From the NCBI GenBank assembly GCA_031288675.1, contig JAITQY010000113.1:1-16428 (forward strand): a DNA stretch of 16,428 bases, read 5' to 3'. This DNA comes from Oscillospiraceae bacterium (GTDB taxonomy: Bacteria; Bacillota; Clostridia; Oscillospirales; Oscillospiraceae). Under the pieces are notes generated by a model, which was not told where the DNA came from, made no database searches, and saw nothing but the letters and a program-made list of their open reading frames with translations. The translations under genes were made by a program, and so were the position numbers. Each line of letters opens with the position of its first letter. Positions within the stretch are counted from its first letter, which is position 1. Shown here in pieces: positions 5,723-12,979 of this stretch.

Positions 5723-6862
5723 ATGGCGCTGAAGAGATCTACAGTTTGCGTACACGGGGTGGACGCTGCATTCGACAATACCGGAGCGATAAGCGTTCCG
5801 ATTTTTCAGTCGGCTACGTTTGAACATCCCGGCGCGGGCAAAAGCACGGGATTTGACTACGCACGCAGTAAAAATCCTAATCAGCTTGCGCTGGAACAGA
5901 TTATGGCGAAGCTTGAGGGCGCAAGCGAAGCTGTAGCGATGTCCACCGGAATGTCCGCGATACATGTTTTCGTATCGCTGTTCAAACCCGGCGATCATCT
6001 GATTACATCAGAGGATCTGTACGGCGTTACGCGGCGTATTTTCTTTGAGATTTGTCCAAAGTACAATATTGAGTTTACTGCGGTGGATACAGCCGACCTT
6101 GACGCGGTAAAAGCGGCGGTTCGCCCGAATACTAAAGGAATATTTATTGAGACTCCGACGAATCCGACTATGCGCGTTACTGATATTTCGGCGGTTGCGG
6201 CAATTGCAAAATCAATTGGAGCGCTGACTGCTGTGGATAATACGTTCCTGTCGCCTTACTATCAAAATCCGATTGAGCTTGGCGCGGATATTGTTATACA
6301 TAGCGGCACGAAGTATCTTGCGGGGCATAATGACTCAATGAGCGGAGTGTTTATTACCAACGATAAGGACATTGCCGATAAAGCGCGCTGGTATGCAAAG
6401 ACTTACGGCGTTACGATTACCGCGTTTGAAGCGTGGCTGTCGGTACGCGGACTTAAAACTTTGGCGCTTAGAATGGACAGGTGCAGTCAGTCCGCTTTGG
6501 AAATCGCGCAGTTTTTGAAGACTTTGCCGAATGTTACAGAAGTTTATTATCCGGGTCTTCCGGAACATCCGGCGTACGAACTCAGCAAACGTCAGGCACG
6601 GGGATTCGGAGGAATGGTTGCGTTCAAGTGCAAGGACGGCGCGGTTGCCAAAAAAGCGTTGGAGAGCGTACAAATCTGGACGTATGCAGAATCTCTCGGC
6701 GGGGTAGAAAGTCTTATTACCTGTCCGATTTATATTACGCATCTGGATATTCCCGTGGAGGAGCGTGAGAAGCGCGGAATCAGTGACAACTTCCTGAGGC
6801 TGTCGGTCGGAATAGAGGACGCTGAGGACTTAAAGGCGGATTTGGCGCAGGCATTGGCGTAA
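5723..6862 (+). CDS. PLP-dependent Cys/Met-metabolism enzyme (cystathionine gamma-synthase / lyase family)
   Basis: A 379-residue fold-type I PLP enzyme that forms or cleaves C-S bonds in cysteine, homocysteine or methionine metabolism, cytosolic and normally tetrameric. Visible landmarks are YARSKNPN (46-53, phosphate-binding Tyr and Arg from the neighbouring subunit), STGMSAI (74-80), Tyr100 stacking on PLP, VDNT with Asp172, the Schiff-base Lys197 in SGTKYLAGH, and the carboxylate-binding Arg359 in FLRLSVGIED. Length is standard and no landmark is missing. Within this family synthases, beta-lyases, gamma-lyases and O-acetylhomoserine enzymes cannot be told apart safely by eye, so no symbol is given. 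GAGG nine bases upstream supports the start. Likely co-transcribed with the Rrf2 regulator. Confidence 0.95.
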   Translation: MALKRSTVCVHGVDAAFDNTGAISVPIFQSATFEHPGAGKSTGFDYARSKNPNQLALEQIMAKLEGASEAVAMSTGMSAIHVFVSLFKPGDHLITSEDLYGVTRRIFFEICPKYNIEFTAVDTADLDAVKAAVRPNTKGIFIETPTNPTMRVTDISAVAAIAKSIGALTAVDNTFLSPYYQNPIELGADIVIHSGTKYLAGHNDSMSGVFITNDKDIADKARWYAKTYGVTITAFEAWLSVRGLKTLALRMDRCSQSALEIAQFLKTLPNVTEVYYPGLPEHPAYELSKRQARGFGGMVAFKCKDGAVAKKALESVQIWTYAESLGGVESLITCPIYITHLDIPVEEREKRGISDNFLRLSVGIEDAEDLKADLAQALA

Positions 6863-6883
6863 TATAAATGTATTAGCGGGGTC

Positions 6884-6914
6884 TTGACCGTCCATTAAAA
6901 AATGAACTGATAAT
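6884..6914 (+). promoter_or_regulatory. Weak promoter-like sequence ahead of mtaB
   Basis: In the 70-base gap, TTGACC (6884-6889) is followed 19 bases later by GATAAT (6909-6914). The spacer is longer than ideal. No terminator is visible after the PLP-enzyme gene, so mtaB may be read through from the operon, from this site, or both. Confidence 0.3.
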
Positions 6915-6932
6915 AATACTGTAAAGAAAACT

Positions 6933-7904
6933 ATGAAAGTATTTATTCTTACCCTCGGATGTAAGGTCAATCAGGCGGAGAGCGCGTCGTTGGAGCGGCG
7001 CGTTCTTGCTATGGGGAACGAGCTTGTTTCAACCGCGGAAGAAGCGGACGAGATAATCGTTAACACCTGTGCAGTAACGGCAGAGGCGGCGAGAAAGTCG
7101 CGTCAGGCGCTGCGCCGCGTTTCTGCGTCTGGAAAGAAAGTGTATGCCGCCGGATGCTACCCCAAAATCGACCGTGACGCTGTGGATGAACTCGGCGTGG
7201 AGATAATAGACATTGCGGACGGTGTGGGCGCGAAGCCTGTGAAGCGGACACGAGCATTGCTGAAGGTTCAGGACGGATGCGAAAATTATTGCAGTTATTG
7301 TGTGATTCCCTATGCGCGCGGAGAGAGTAAAAGTCTGCCTCTTGCAGAATGCGTTTCGGCAATTCGCGGATTTGCCGCGCAAGGGGTCAAAGAAACGATA
7401 ATCACCGGTGTGGAAATATCCTCGTGGGGATATGATTTACAGGAACCGGTGACGCTTGCGGATTTGATACTTGCGCTGTCGGAAGCGGCGCCGGATATGC
7501 GGCTTACACTCGGTTCGCTGGAGCCGCGCGTTGTGACCGATAAATTCTGTGAGACTATTGCCGGGGAAATAACCGGGAAGTTTCATTTGTCATTGCAATC
7601 CGGATGTGACAGCGTATTGAAACGAATGAACCGCCGGTACGATACCGCCCGGTTCAAAGAGAGCGTAACGCTTCTGCGCAAATACTTTATGGAATGTTTT
7701 ATCTCGGCTGACGTTATCGTAGGATTCCCGGGTGAAACTGAAGAGGAATTTGAACAGACTTATGAGTTTTTGCGGGAATTAAGGCTTGATAAGCTGCACG
7801 TTTTTCCGTACTCTCCGCGTCCGGGAACTCCCGCGGCGGAGATGAACGGTCAGCTTGAAAAAGCGGTTAAGGCGTTACGCGCGGCACGGTTAAGGGAAAT
7901 ATAA
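6933..7904 (+). CDS. mtaB: MtaB-type tRNA methylthiotransferase (t6A37 to ms2t6A37), lacking the C-terminal region
   Basis: Radical-SAM methylthiotransferases of this type add a methylthio group to t6A at position 37 of tRNAs reading ANN codons. The N-terminal cluster cysteines are Cys10 (LGCKVNQ), Cys46 (NTCAVT) and Cys75 (AAGCYP). The radical-SAM motif is CENYCSYC (Cys116, Cys120, Cys123), followed by IPYARGESKS, HLSLQSGCDSVLKRMNR and DVIVGFPGETEEEF. The protein has 323 residues, while family members usually have around 430-450 with a TRAM domain; it ends at AARLREI, just where the helix before TRAM would continue. The stop codon is inside a long hairpin. The linker between Cys75 and Cys116 is also short. 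Catalytic parts are complete, tRNA binding may be weakened. The start has only a weak AAAGAAAA upstream but MKVFILTLGCK is the canonical N-terminus. Confidence 0.9.
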   Translation: MKVFILTLGCKVNQAESASLERRVLAMGNELVSTAEEADEIIVNTCAVTAEAARKSRQALRRVSASGKKVYAAGCYPKIDRDAVDELGVEIIDIADGVGAKPVKRTRALLKVQDGCENYCSYCVIPYARGESKSLPLAECVSAIRGFAAQGVKETIITGVEISSWGYDLQEPVTLADLILALSEAAPDMRLTLGSLEPRVVTDKFCETIAGEITGKFHLSLQSGCDSVLKRMNRRYDTARFKESVTLLRKYFMECFISADVIVGFPGETEEEFEQTYEFLRELRLDKLHVFPYSPRPGTPAAEMNGQLEKAVKALRAARLREI

Positions 7905-7946
7905 TAATCTGTCAAACATTCTTATGTTTGACAGATTATTATATTT
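7897..7946. terminator. 23-bp perfect hairpin between convergent genes, likely terminator
   Basis: Positions 7897-7919 pair without mismatch with 7924-7946 around the loop TCTT. On the plus strand the 3' arm ends in ATTATTATATTT and continues into a T-rich run (7945-7972), fitting an intrinsic terminator for mtaB. On the minus strand the T-run is short, so use by the convergent operon is possible but weaker. The mtaB stop codon (7902-7904) lies inside the left arm. The stem is longer than a typical terminator, so a mobile-element or recombination origin is possible. Confidence 0.75.
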
Positions 7947-7947
7947 G

Positions 7948-8199
7948 TTAATTTATTTTTTTGTAGTCAGGGCTATATCGCCGGTCATGCCGATGGGTTT
8001 GTATTTGCTCATCTATGTAATTCCAACGCCTGCCCTCGATTTCGGCATACTTGACGAGGGAAGCCTTTAATGCTTTTGCTTTGCTTTTCACATCGCCGTC
8101 ACTTGCGGTTTCTGCATTTGACGTGCCGCTTGTATAAAATCTGGGACACAAACCGCAGTCTATTCTGCAGCAACCGATAGTCGGGAACGCTTTTGACAT
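7948..8199 (-). CDS. DUF3795-like cysteine-motif protein, internally deleted
   Basis: The first 25 residues, FPTIGCCRIDCGLCPRFYT in particular, match my recollection of the N-terminus of DUF3795 proteins, usually about 200 residues with many cysteines. After YTSGTS the sequence passes directly to GDVKSKAKALKASLVKYAEIEG, which resembles the C-terminal end of the same family, so roughly 120 middle residues appear to be missing. The last 25 residues look out of frame: another frame reads LELHR-stop at 8009. I start at 8199 because AGGAG is six bases upstream and MSKAFPTIG is the usual beginning; an in-frame ATG at 8235 overlaps the upstream stop as ATGA but has a poor ribosome-binding site. Function of the family is unknown; this copy is probably decayed. 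It is the last gene of the long minus-strand operon. Confidence 0.55.
   Translation of the reverse strand: MSKAFPTIGCCRIDCGLCPRFYTSGTSNAETASDGDVKSKAKALKASLVKYAEIEGRRWNYIDEQIQTHRHDRRYSPDYKKIN
7953..8012 (-). other. 19-codon ORF, possible remnant start of a lost gene
   Basis: Reads MSKYKPIGMTGDIALTTKK then TAA. Its ATG overlaps, as ATGA, the stop of the alternative frame (LELHR-stop) that probably represents the original end of the DUF3795-like gene. That overlap is typical of operon neighbours. No close ribosome-binding site is visible. I do not recognise the peptide. Confidence 0.2.
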
Positions 8200-8231
8200 A
8201 AGGCTCTCCTGAAAGTGAGTTGCAAAATTGC

Positions 8232-9119
8232 TCATTCTTCAAAGTGTACATGTGAGTTTATGTGTTCCATGCAGAAACAGTGAAGTCCGGTACATTGGGA
8301 GCAATAACGGAACTCCAATTCCGGGTGTTCGGCGGCGGATTTACCGCATACGGCGCATACGCGCTCCGCAAAGGGTTCTATATTATGCGTACTTGGCGGC
8401 GGAGACGGATTAGAGTAAGAGTTGTCCGGCTCATCCTGCCAAATATGCTTGTCCGGACGGCGTCGCGCTCTAAGCGGCGGCAAAAATGTTTTCACATAGT
8501 TTAGTAAATCGTTCGCAAAAAACAGAAGATAGTTCAGAACGCCGATAACCGGCAGCAATTTGGATGCGGCAGTCGGTTCCGTAAATATAGTAAAGACTAT
8601 AAATGCGCCGTCAATAAACGCAAGCCACTTCATTTTTACCGGAATAAAGAAGAACAGCAAAACCCGCGCATCGGGGAAAAGCGTCGCGACCGCGAGGAAC
8701 AGCGCCATATTTAGGTAGACCGCAGTCAGCGATACCCACGGCGAAAATATGGAGACGATAAATCCAAAGATGATATGCGCAACAATTCCGGTAAGATAGT
8801 AGATAGTAAAAGTGCCTGTTCCCCATTGGTTTTCTAATGTGGAGCCAAGAAAATAATAAAAGTAAAGCGACAGCGCAAAGAAAAAAACATTGCCGGAACC
8901 GGCAGGTATAAACACCCACGAGATAAGACGCCAAATCTGCCCTTTGGCAATCAGGCTTGGTACGAACAGAAGATTTACGGCAAATGTTCCGCCTGAGTCC
9001 ATTTGAATAATAAGGAACGCAATCAATTGCCCGATGATGATATACATCATAAGACGGGGAATCCCGAAGCGCCGGTACTTTGCGGTAAAACGCTCAATAA
9101 AGTTGGTGAAAAATCTCAA
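8232..9119 (-). CDS. Rhomboid-like polytopic membrane protein with C-terminal Cys/His cluster
   Basis: A 295-residue protein with about six membrane segments between residues 22 and 208 and a cytosolic tail. The layout resembles rhomboid/Derlin folds: GQIWRLISWVF (60-70), LGSTLENQWGTGTF (91-104), then YYL and the following helices. The catalytic GxSG serine motif of rhomboid proteases is absent where TM4 would be (VSLTAVYLNMALFLA, 129-143), and no partner His is obvious later, so it is probably a non-proteolytic member. The tail has CAVC (255-258), CSQC (273-276), Cys281, Cys283, His286, His290 and His292, a likely zinc-binding module. The start is TTG at 9119, chosen because AGGAGG sits five bases upstream. 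It is downstream of pth and probably in the same operon. Exact role unknown. Confidence 0.8.
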   Translation of the reverse strand: MRFFTNFIERFTAKYRRFGIPRLMMYIIIGQLIAFLIIQMDSGGTFAVNLLFVPSLIAKGQIWRLISWVFIPAGSGNVFFFALSLYFYYFLGSTLENQWGTGTFTIYYLTGIVAHIIFGFIVSIFSPWVSLTAVYLNMALFLAVATLFPDARVLLFFFIPVKMKWLAFIDGAFIVFTIFTEPTAASKLLPVIGVLNYLLFFANDLLNYVKTFLPPLRARRRPDKHIWQDEPDNSYSNPSPPPSTHNIEPFAERVCAVCGKSAAEHPELEFRYCSQCTGLHCFCMEHINSHVHFEE

Positions 9120-9152
9120 ATCTGCCTCCTCTCTGATTGCGGGTATGGCGGT

Positions 9153-9749
9153 TTAATTAAACTTGTTCATAGCGGAGTCAAAGCCGTTTTGGATGATTTC
9201 TGTCAGCGCGTTCGGAACGCGCTTTGCGGCGTCGCTGATGAGCGCGCAATCAGTGCCGGAAGGCTTACCGGTAACCCAGTTTACTTGGTCAAAGCGCGCA
9301 TCTGGCGGTTCACCTACGCCTATTTTGATGCGCGGAAAATCCGATGTTCCCAGACGCGTAATAATGCTTTTTATTCCGTTGTGACCGCCATCGCTTCCGC
9401 CGCGTTTTATCCGGAGTTTTCCGGGCTGGAGATACATATCGTCAAATACTATTATAATGCGCTCCGGAGGGATTTTATAGAACGCCGCCGCAGGAGCTAC
9501 GGATTCTCCGGAGAGATTCATAAACGTCTGAGGTTTAACGAGAAAGACGCTTTCCCCTCCAAGCGAAACGGAAGATGTCAATGCCTTGAATTTGATTTTA
9601 TTAATAGGCTTACCGCAAAAATCCTCGGCAGCGTCGGCAGCGAACCATCCGGCATTATGGCGGGTTTTTGCGTATTTTTCGCCCGGATTGCCGAGAAACG
9701 CAACCAGCCAGGTTGGCGTATTAGATTTGTTGAATGATTTGAAGAACAT
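9153..9749 (-). CDS. pth: Peptidyl-tRNA hydrolase
   Basis: Releases tRNA from peptidyl-tRNAs dropped by stalled ribosomes; cytosolic and usually essential. With the start at 9749 it has 198 residues, the normal size. Family residues are present: Asn21 (LGNPGEKY), catalytic His31 (TRHNAGW), Asn78 in FMN, Asp103 in FDDMYLQPGKLRI, and Asn124 in GGHNGIKSI. The frame is open further upstream but that part overlaps prs and is unlike the family. No good Shine-Dalgarno lies before 9749; the prs stop is only 19 bases upstream, so translational coupling with prs is likely. prs-pth adjacency is common in Firmicutes. Confidence 0.96.
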   Translation of the reverse strand: MFFKSFNKSNTPTWLVAFLGNPGEKYAKTRHNAGWFAADAAEDFCGKPINKIKFKALTSSVSLGGESVFLVKPQTFMNLSGESVAPAAAFYKIPPERIIIVFDDMYLQPGKLRIKRGGSDGGHNGIKSIITRLGTSDFPRIKIGVGEPPDARFDQVNWVTGKPSGTDCALISDAAKRVPNALTEIIQNGFDSAMNKFN

Positions 9750-9768
9750 TTGGATTTGGGAAGATAAA

Positions 9769-10773
9769 TTACAGGAACAGTTTTGCAAGCGAACGGTTGT
9801 TGTGAATCGACCAAATCGCCTCTGACAGCGGCTTTGCGGTGGAGATATATTCAATCTTGCCGGAAGTCTTATTGCCCACATCAGGAAGCGTATCCAACAG
9901 AGTAAGTCTTTCCAGAGAGCTGCTGTCTATGCGTTCGATTGCGGGACCGGAGAGCAGCCCGTGTGTCGCATATGCGTAAATCTCCAGCGCGCCAAAGTCT
10001 TTAAGCGCTTTTGCGGCGTTACAAAGGCTTCCTGCGGTATCGACCATATCATCAAGCATAAGTACCTTTTTGCCCGCTACGTTACCGATGATGTTAAGCG
10101 CTTCGGTAAAGTTAGCTATAGTTAAGGAGTGACGCTTCTCGACAATTGCCATATCAAGGCGTAAGTAATCTGCGAACTTGCGGGAGCGCTTTACCGCGCC
10201 CATATCAGGAGAAGCGACAATATACTCGTCTTCGTGACCGAGAATCTGATCTTTTAATGAATCAACGAAAATCTTGTTGCCGAGCAGATTGTCCGTAGGA
10301 ATATCAAAGAACCCCTGAATTTGGTCAGCGTGCAAGTCCATCGTAAGTACGCGGTCGGCTCCGGCGGCTTCAATTAGATTTGCCATTAGCTTGGCCGAAA
10401 TCGGGTCGCGTGATTTTGCTTTACGGTCCTGACGCGCGTAACCGAAGTACGGAATGACTGCCGTAATTCGCGCGGCGCTTGCACGCTTTGCCGCGTCAAT
10501 GAGGATTAGAAGCTCCATAATGGCGTCGTTTACGGACATTATTTGGGACTTGCCTGTTTTTTCGTCCGTGTAGATAAAGCGGCACGTCGGCTGAAAGATA
10601 AAGACGTCCGCCCCGCGCAGAGTAGAGTAGATAGAGACGTTGCATTCTCCGTCAGCAAAGTGTTCTACCTTAGAGTCTACCATATTAATGGTACTCTGTT
10701 CGGAACAAATTGCCTGAGCTAATTGCGGGTGGCTGTTGCCCGCTAAGATTACCATTTCTGTGTTCTTGTACAT
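9769..10773 (-). CDS. prs: Ribose-phosphate pyrophosphokinase
   Basis: Makes PRPP from ribose 5-phosphate and ATP for nucleotide, histidine and tryptophan synthesis. Landmarks are FADGECNVSI (39-48), YARQDRK (112-118), the flexible-loop region, DLHADQIQGFFDIP (146-159, with the conserved His148) and the PRPP loop VLMLDDMVDTAGS (237-249). At 334 residues it is about 15-20 longer than the B. subtilis enzyme; the extra part is mostly around 63-79 (FIYTDEKTGKSQIM), replacing a short family loop. GGGGGAA about eight bases upstream supports the ATG at 10773. It follows rnc after a 62-base gap with a weak 7-bp stem (10797-10814) that I do not regard as a terminator. Confidence 0.97.
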   Translation of the reverse strand: MYKNTEMVILAGNSHPQLAQAICSEQSTINMVDSKVEHFADGECNVSIYSTLRGADVFIFQPTCRFIYTDEKTGKSQIMSVNDAIMELLILIDAAKRASAARITAVIPYFGYARQDRKAKSRDPISAKLMANLIEAAGADRVLTMDLHADQIQGFFDIPTDNLLGNKIFVDSLKDQILGHEDEYIVASPDMGAVKRSRKFADYLRLDMAIVEKRHSLTIANFTEALNIIGNVAGKKVLMLDDMVDTAGSLCNAAKALKDFGALEIYAYATHGLLSGPAIERIDSSSLERLTLLDTLPDVGNKTSGKIEYISTAKPLSEAIWSIHNNRSLAKLFL

Positions 10774-10835
10774 TTATCCGTTCCCCCAATAAATTTTTGC
10801 ATTATTCAATGCAAGCTTTATAGATACACCTTTAA

Positions 10836-11504
10836 TTACGCGAACTTTTCTATTGCGGCTTTAGCGGCGGATTGCTCCGCGTCTTTTTTTGTTTTGCCGG
10901 AGCCTGTCCCGGCGGAAACTCCGCTTACATAAACCTCCGCGGTAAATATACGCTCGTGGTCGGGACCGCTTTCTCCGATGATTGCGTATTCCGGAGACAG
11001 ATGCCCCTTAGCCTGAACGATCTCCTGAAGCTGAGTTTTATAATCGCCGCCGACAACATCTTGAATTTCCCGCTCACGTGTCAGAATGTTTCTGTAAACA
11101 AAAGATTTGGCGGCGTCAATGCCGCCGTCAAGAAATATAGCCGCTAAGGTTGCCTCAAACGCGTCCGCGAGAATAGAGGGGCGGGTACGCCCACCGGTAC
11201 GCTCCTCACCTTTGCCGAGCAGCAGTGCCGCTCCGAGACCAAGCGACAGCGACGCAGACGCGAGACTTTCCTCACGTACGAGGACAGAACGCATCTTTGT
11301 CAGTTCACCCTCGCTTATATTAGGGTTCTTGGCAAAGAGATACTCGGCGGTAACATAGCCAAGTACGCTGTCGCCGAGAAACTCTAACCGCTCATTACAG
11401 CAAATTCGGCTAAGCCCCTTTTCGTTTGCATAGGAACTGTGAGTAATGGCGGTTTCAAGCAGCGCAGGATTTTTGAAATTGTATTTTAATGAGTCGATTA
11501 TCAT
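10836..11504 (-). CDS. rnc: Ribonuclease III
   Basis: Cleaves double-stranded RNA, including rRNA precursors, as a homodimer. The catalytic segment NERLEFLGDSVLGY holds Glu38, Glu41 and Asp45, and DAFEATLAAI supplies Asp114 and Glu117, the metal-binding set. A double-stranded-RNA-binding domain spans about 154-221, ending GKTKKDAEQSAAKAAIEKF. Length 222 is normal. The ribosome-binding site is weak (AAAG before ATG) and the acpP stop is only 17 bases upstream, so coupling is likely. The plsX-acpP-rnc order is conserved in Firmicutes. Confidence 0.97.
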   Translation of the reverse strand: MIIDSLKYNFKNPALLETAITHSSYANEKGLSRICCNERLEFLGDSVLGYVTAEYLFAKNPNISEGELTKMRSVLVREESLASASLSLGLGAALLLGKGEERTGGRTRPSILADAFEATLAAIFLDGGIDAAKSFVYRNILTREREIQDVVGGDYKTQLQEIVQAKGHLSPEYAIIGESGPDHERIFTAEVYVSGVSAGTGSGKTKKDAEQSAAKAAIEKFA

Positions 11505-11521
11505 CTTTTGTTAAACTTTCA

Positions 11522-11764
11522 TTATGCCGCGTAGCGTTCGACGTAACTTATCACGTCGTGTACAGTGGTAAGTTCCGGCAAATCCCCGTCTTCCGGAGTA
11601 GGTATTCGGAACGCGTCCTCTAATGTCATCGCAAGCTCCGCAAGATCAATAGAATCGGCGTTGAGGTCGTCTTTGAGATTTGTACTGGTTGTGATTTCAG
11701 CTGAATCAATATTAAGCTGCTCCGCAATGATTGCGATGATTTGTTCGGTTAACTTGTCTGTCAT
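11522..11764 (-). CDS. acpP: Acyl carrier protein
   Basis: Carries growing fatty acids on a 4'-phosphopantetheine arm. The product has 80 residues, is strongly acidic, and has the attachment serine Ser38 in LNADSIDLAEL; the usual DSL reads DSI, a tolerated change. The ATG overlaps the plsX stop by one base (TAATG), and AGGAGA lies about eight bases upstream within plsX, so translation is coupled to plsX. PlsX uses acyl-ACP as substrate, which explains the pairing. Confidence 0.97.
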   Translation of the reverse strand: MTDKLTEQIIAIIAEQLNIDSAEITTSTNLKDDLNADSIDLAELAMTLEDAFRIPTPEDGDLPELTTVHDVISYVERYAA

Positions 11765-12813
11765 TATTCTTCGTCTCCTGTGATACCATTAGAATTAGCA
11801 GCGTTAGATTGATTTTGAAGCAATTCCGCGATGGCGTCAACATATCCGGACTGCGCGCACATAACCGCTTGGCGTATCGCGTTGAATATAGCGTTACCGT
11901 CGCTGCTTCCGTGAGCTTTAATGACCGGTTTAATAACGCCGAGAAGTACTCCGCCGCCGGTTTCCGCATAATCCATCTCGCGCTTGAACTCTGTAAGGTT
12001 GCGTTTTAGCATCAGTCCCGCCAAAGCGGATTTCTTTCCGGAAGTGAGAAGGTTTTTTAGGGTCTTGAGCATAAACAGCCCCATACCCTCTATCGTTTTA
12101 AGCAGTATATTGCCGGAGAAGCCGTCAGCGACGATTACATCTATAGTACCGTCAAAAATATCGCGCGCCTCAACGTTGCCGATAAAGTTTATCTTGCCGT
12201 TCCGGCTGTCCTCCGTAAGAAGTTTATAGGTTTCCTGCTGAAGCTCCGGACCTTTGGTTTCCTCCGTGCCGTTGTTTAGCAATCCGACGCGCGGAGAGGG
12301 CTTGCCGAGTACGAGCTTCGCGTATGCGCTGCCCATATAGGCAAATTGCTGCAGCATCTCCGGAAAGCATTCAACATTCGCGCCGCAGTCAATAAGTATT
12401 GCATTGGAAAGTATAGCGGGCATAATAGGCGCTAACGCCGCGCGCCGGACGCCTTTTATTCTGCGGAGTATAAGCGTTGCGCCGGAAAGCAATGCGCCGG
12501 TACTGCCGGCGGAGAGCATTGCGTCGCCGTCACCGTTTTTGAGCATATTCAATGCGACAACCATACTGGAGTTCTTCATCGTGCGGATTGCGGCGGTTGG
12601 GTCGTCGTGCATAGATATAACGTCCGGAGCGTCGGCAATCTCAATTCCGCCCGGCAAATCACTTATATTAAGGTCTTTGAAAGCTTTCAGGATTTCCTCG
12701 CCCTTGCCAACGAGTATAATATTAGCGTTAAGGGAATTAACGGCGCTGACAGCGCCTTCCACCATTGCGCGGGGCGCGTTATCGCCGCCCATTGCATCTA
12801 TGATTATTTTCAA
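11764..12813 (-). CDS. plsX: Phosphate acyltransferase PlsX
   Basis: Converts acyl-ACP to acyl-phosphate, the donor for PlsY in bacterial phospholipid synthesis; a peripheral, cytosolic enzyme. It shows the N-terminal IDAMGGDNAPRAMV, then MLSAGSTGALLSGATLIL, IDCGANVE, and the C-terminal EFKREMDYAETGGGVLLGV. I place the start at the TTG at 12813, giving MKIIIDAMGGD, the standard N-terminus, with AGGAGG nine bases upstream. Another TTG at 12819 is in frame but only three bases from AGGAGG. Length of 349 is normal. It is the first gene of the minus-strand operon; the usual upstream neighbour rpmF is not present here because the S10 operon lies divergently. Confidence 0.96.
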   Translation of the reverse strand: MKIIIDAMGGDNAPRAMVEGAVSAVNSLNANIILVGKGEEILKAFKDLNISDLPGGIEIADAPDVISMHDDPTAAIRTMKNSSMVVALNMLKNGDGDAMLSAGSTGALLSGATLILRRIKGVRRAALAPIMPAILSNAILIDCGANVECFPEMLQQFAYMGSAYAKLVLGKPSPRVGLLNNGTEETKGPELQQETYKLLTEDSRNGKINFIGNVEARDIFDGTIDVIVADGFSGNILLKTIEGMGLFMLKTLKNLLTSGKKSALAGLMLKRNLTEFKREMDYAETGGGVLLGVIKPVIKAHGSSDGNAIFNAIRQAVMCAQSGYVDAIAELLQNQSNAANSNGITGDEE

Positions 12814-12836
12814 ACGCAAATTCCTCCTGCCATTGG

Positions 12837-12865
12837 ATTATAAGGCTTTAAGTCCTAATTGTCAA
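12837..12865 (-). promoter_or_regulatory. plsX: Consensus promoter of the plsX operon
   Basis: On the minus strand, TTGACA (12860-12865) and TATAAT (12837-12842) are exactly 17 bases apart. The expected start lies only about 20 bases from the plsX TTG, so the leader is very short. The spacer holds an imperfect dyad AGGCTTTAAGTCCT (12843-12856, five of seven pairs), in the place where fatty-acid regulators such as FapR bind in other Firmicutes; that link is inference. Confidence 0.82.
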
Positions 12866-12910
12866 GCATTATATTTCCCGTTAGGGCGTATATTCAGGGG
12901 AAGGCTGCGG

Positions 12911-12972
12911 TTTATAAAAAAATAATTTTTTTTTCAAAAGTGCTTGACAAATGAAAATGGGTGTGTTATTAT
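12911..12972 (+). promoter_or_regulatory. S10 operon promoter with A/T-tract UP-like element
   Basis: TTGACA (12944-12949) and TATTAT (12967-12972, five of six) are 17 bases apart and point into rpsJ. Directly upstream, 12911-12934 is nearly pure A/T with runs of seven A and nine T, resembling the UP elements that drive strong ribosomal promoters. It is divergent from and about 80 bases away from the plsX promoter. Confidence 0.78.
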
Positions 12973-12979
12973 ACCAAAG

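Noticed and set aside
7897..7946. CRISPR repeat or insertion-sequence end
   Set aside because: A single palindrome with no spacer-repeat series, no flanking target duplication and no transposase nearby; a terminator explains it, though its length is notable.
9003..9737. Plus-strand open frame of 244 residues across pth and the rhomboid-like gene
   Set aside because: Antisense to two recognisable genes; long only because the opposite frames lack stop codons in this composition.
10797..10814. 7-bp stem TTGCATT / AATGCAA between rnc and prs as a terminator
   Set aside because: Low GC stem without a following T-run on the transcribed strand; prs and rnc are best read as one operon.
12404..12925. 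Plus-strand 173-residue open frame over plsX
   Set aside because: Antisense to plsX and running into both divergent promoters; Ser/Ile/Pro-rich shadow composition.
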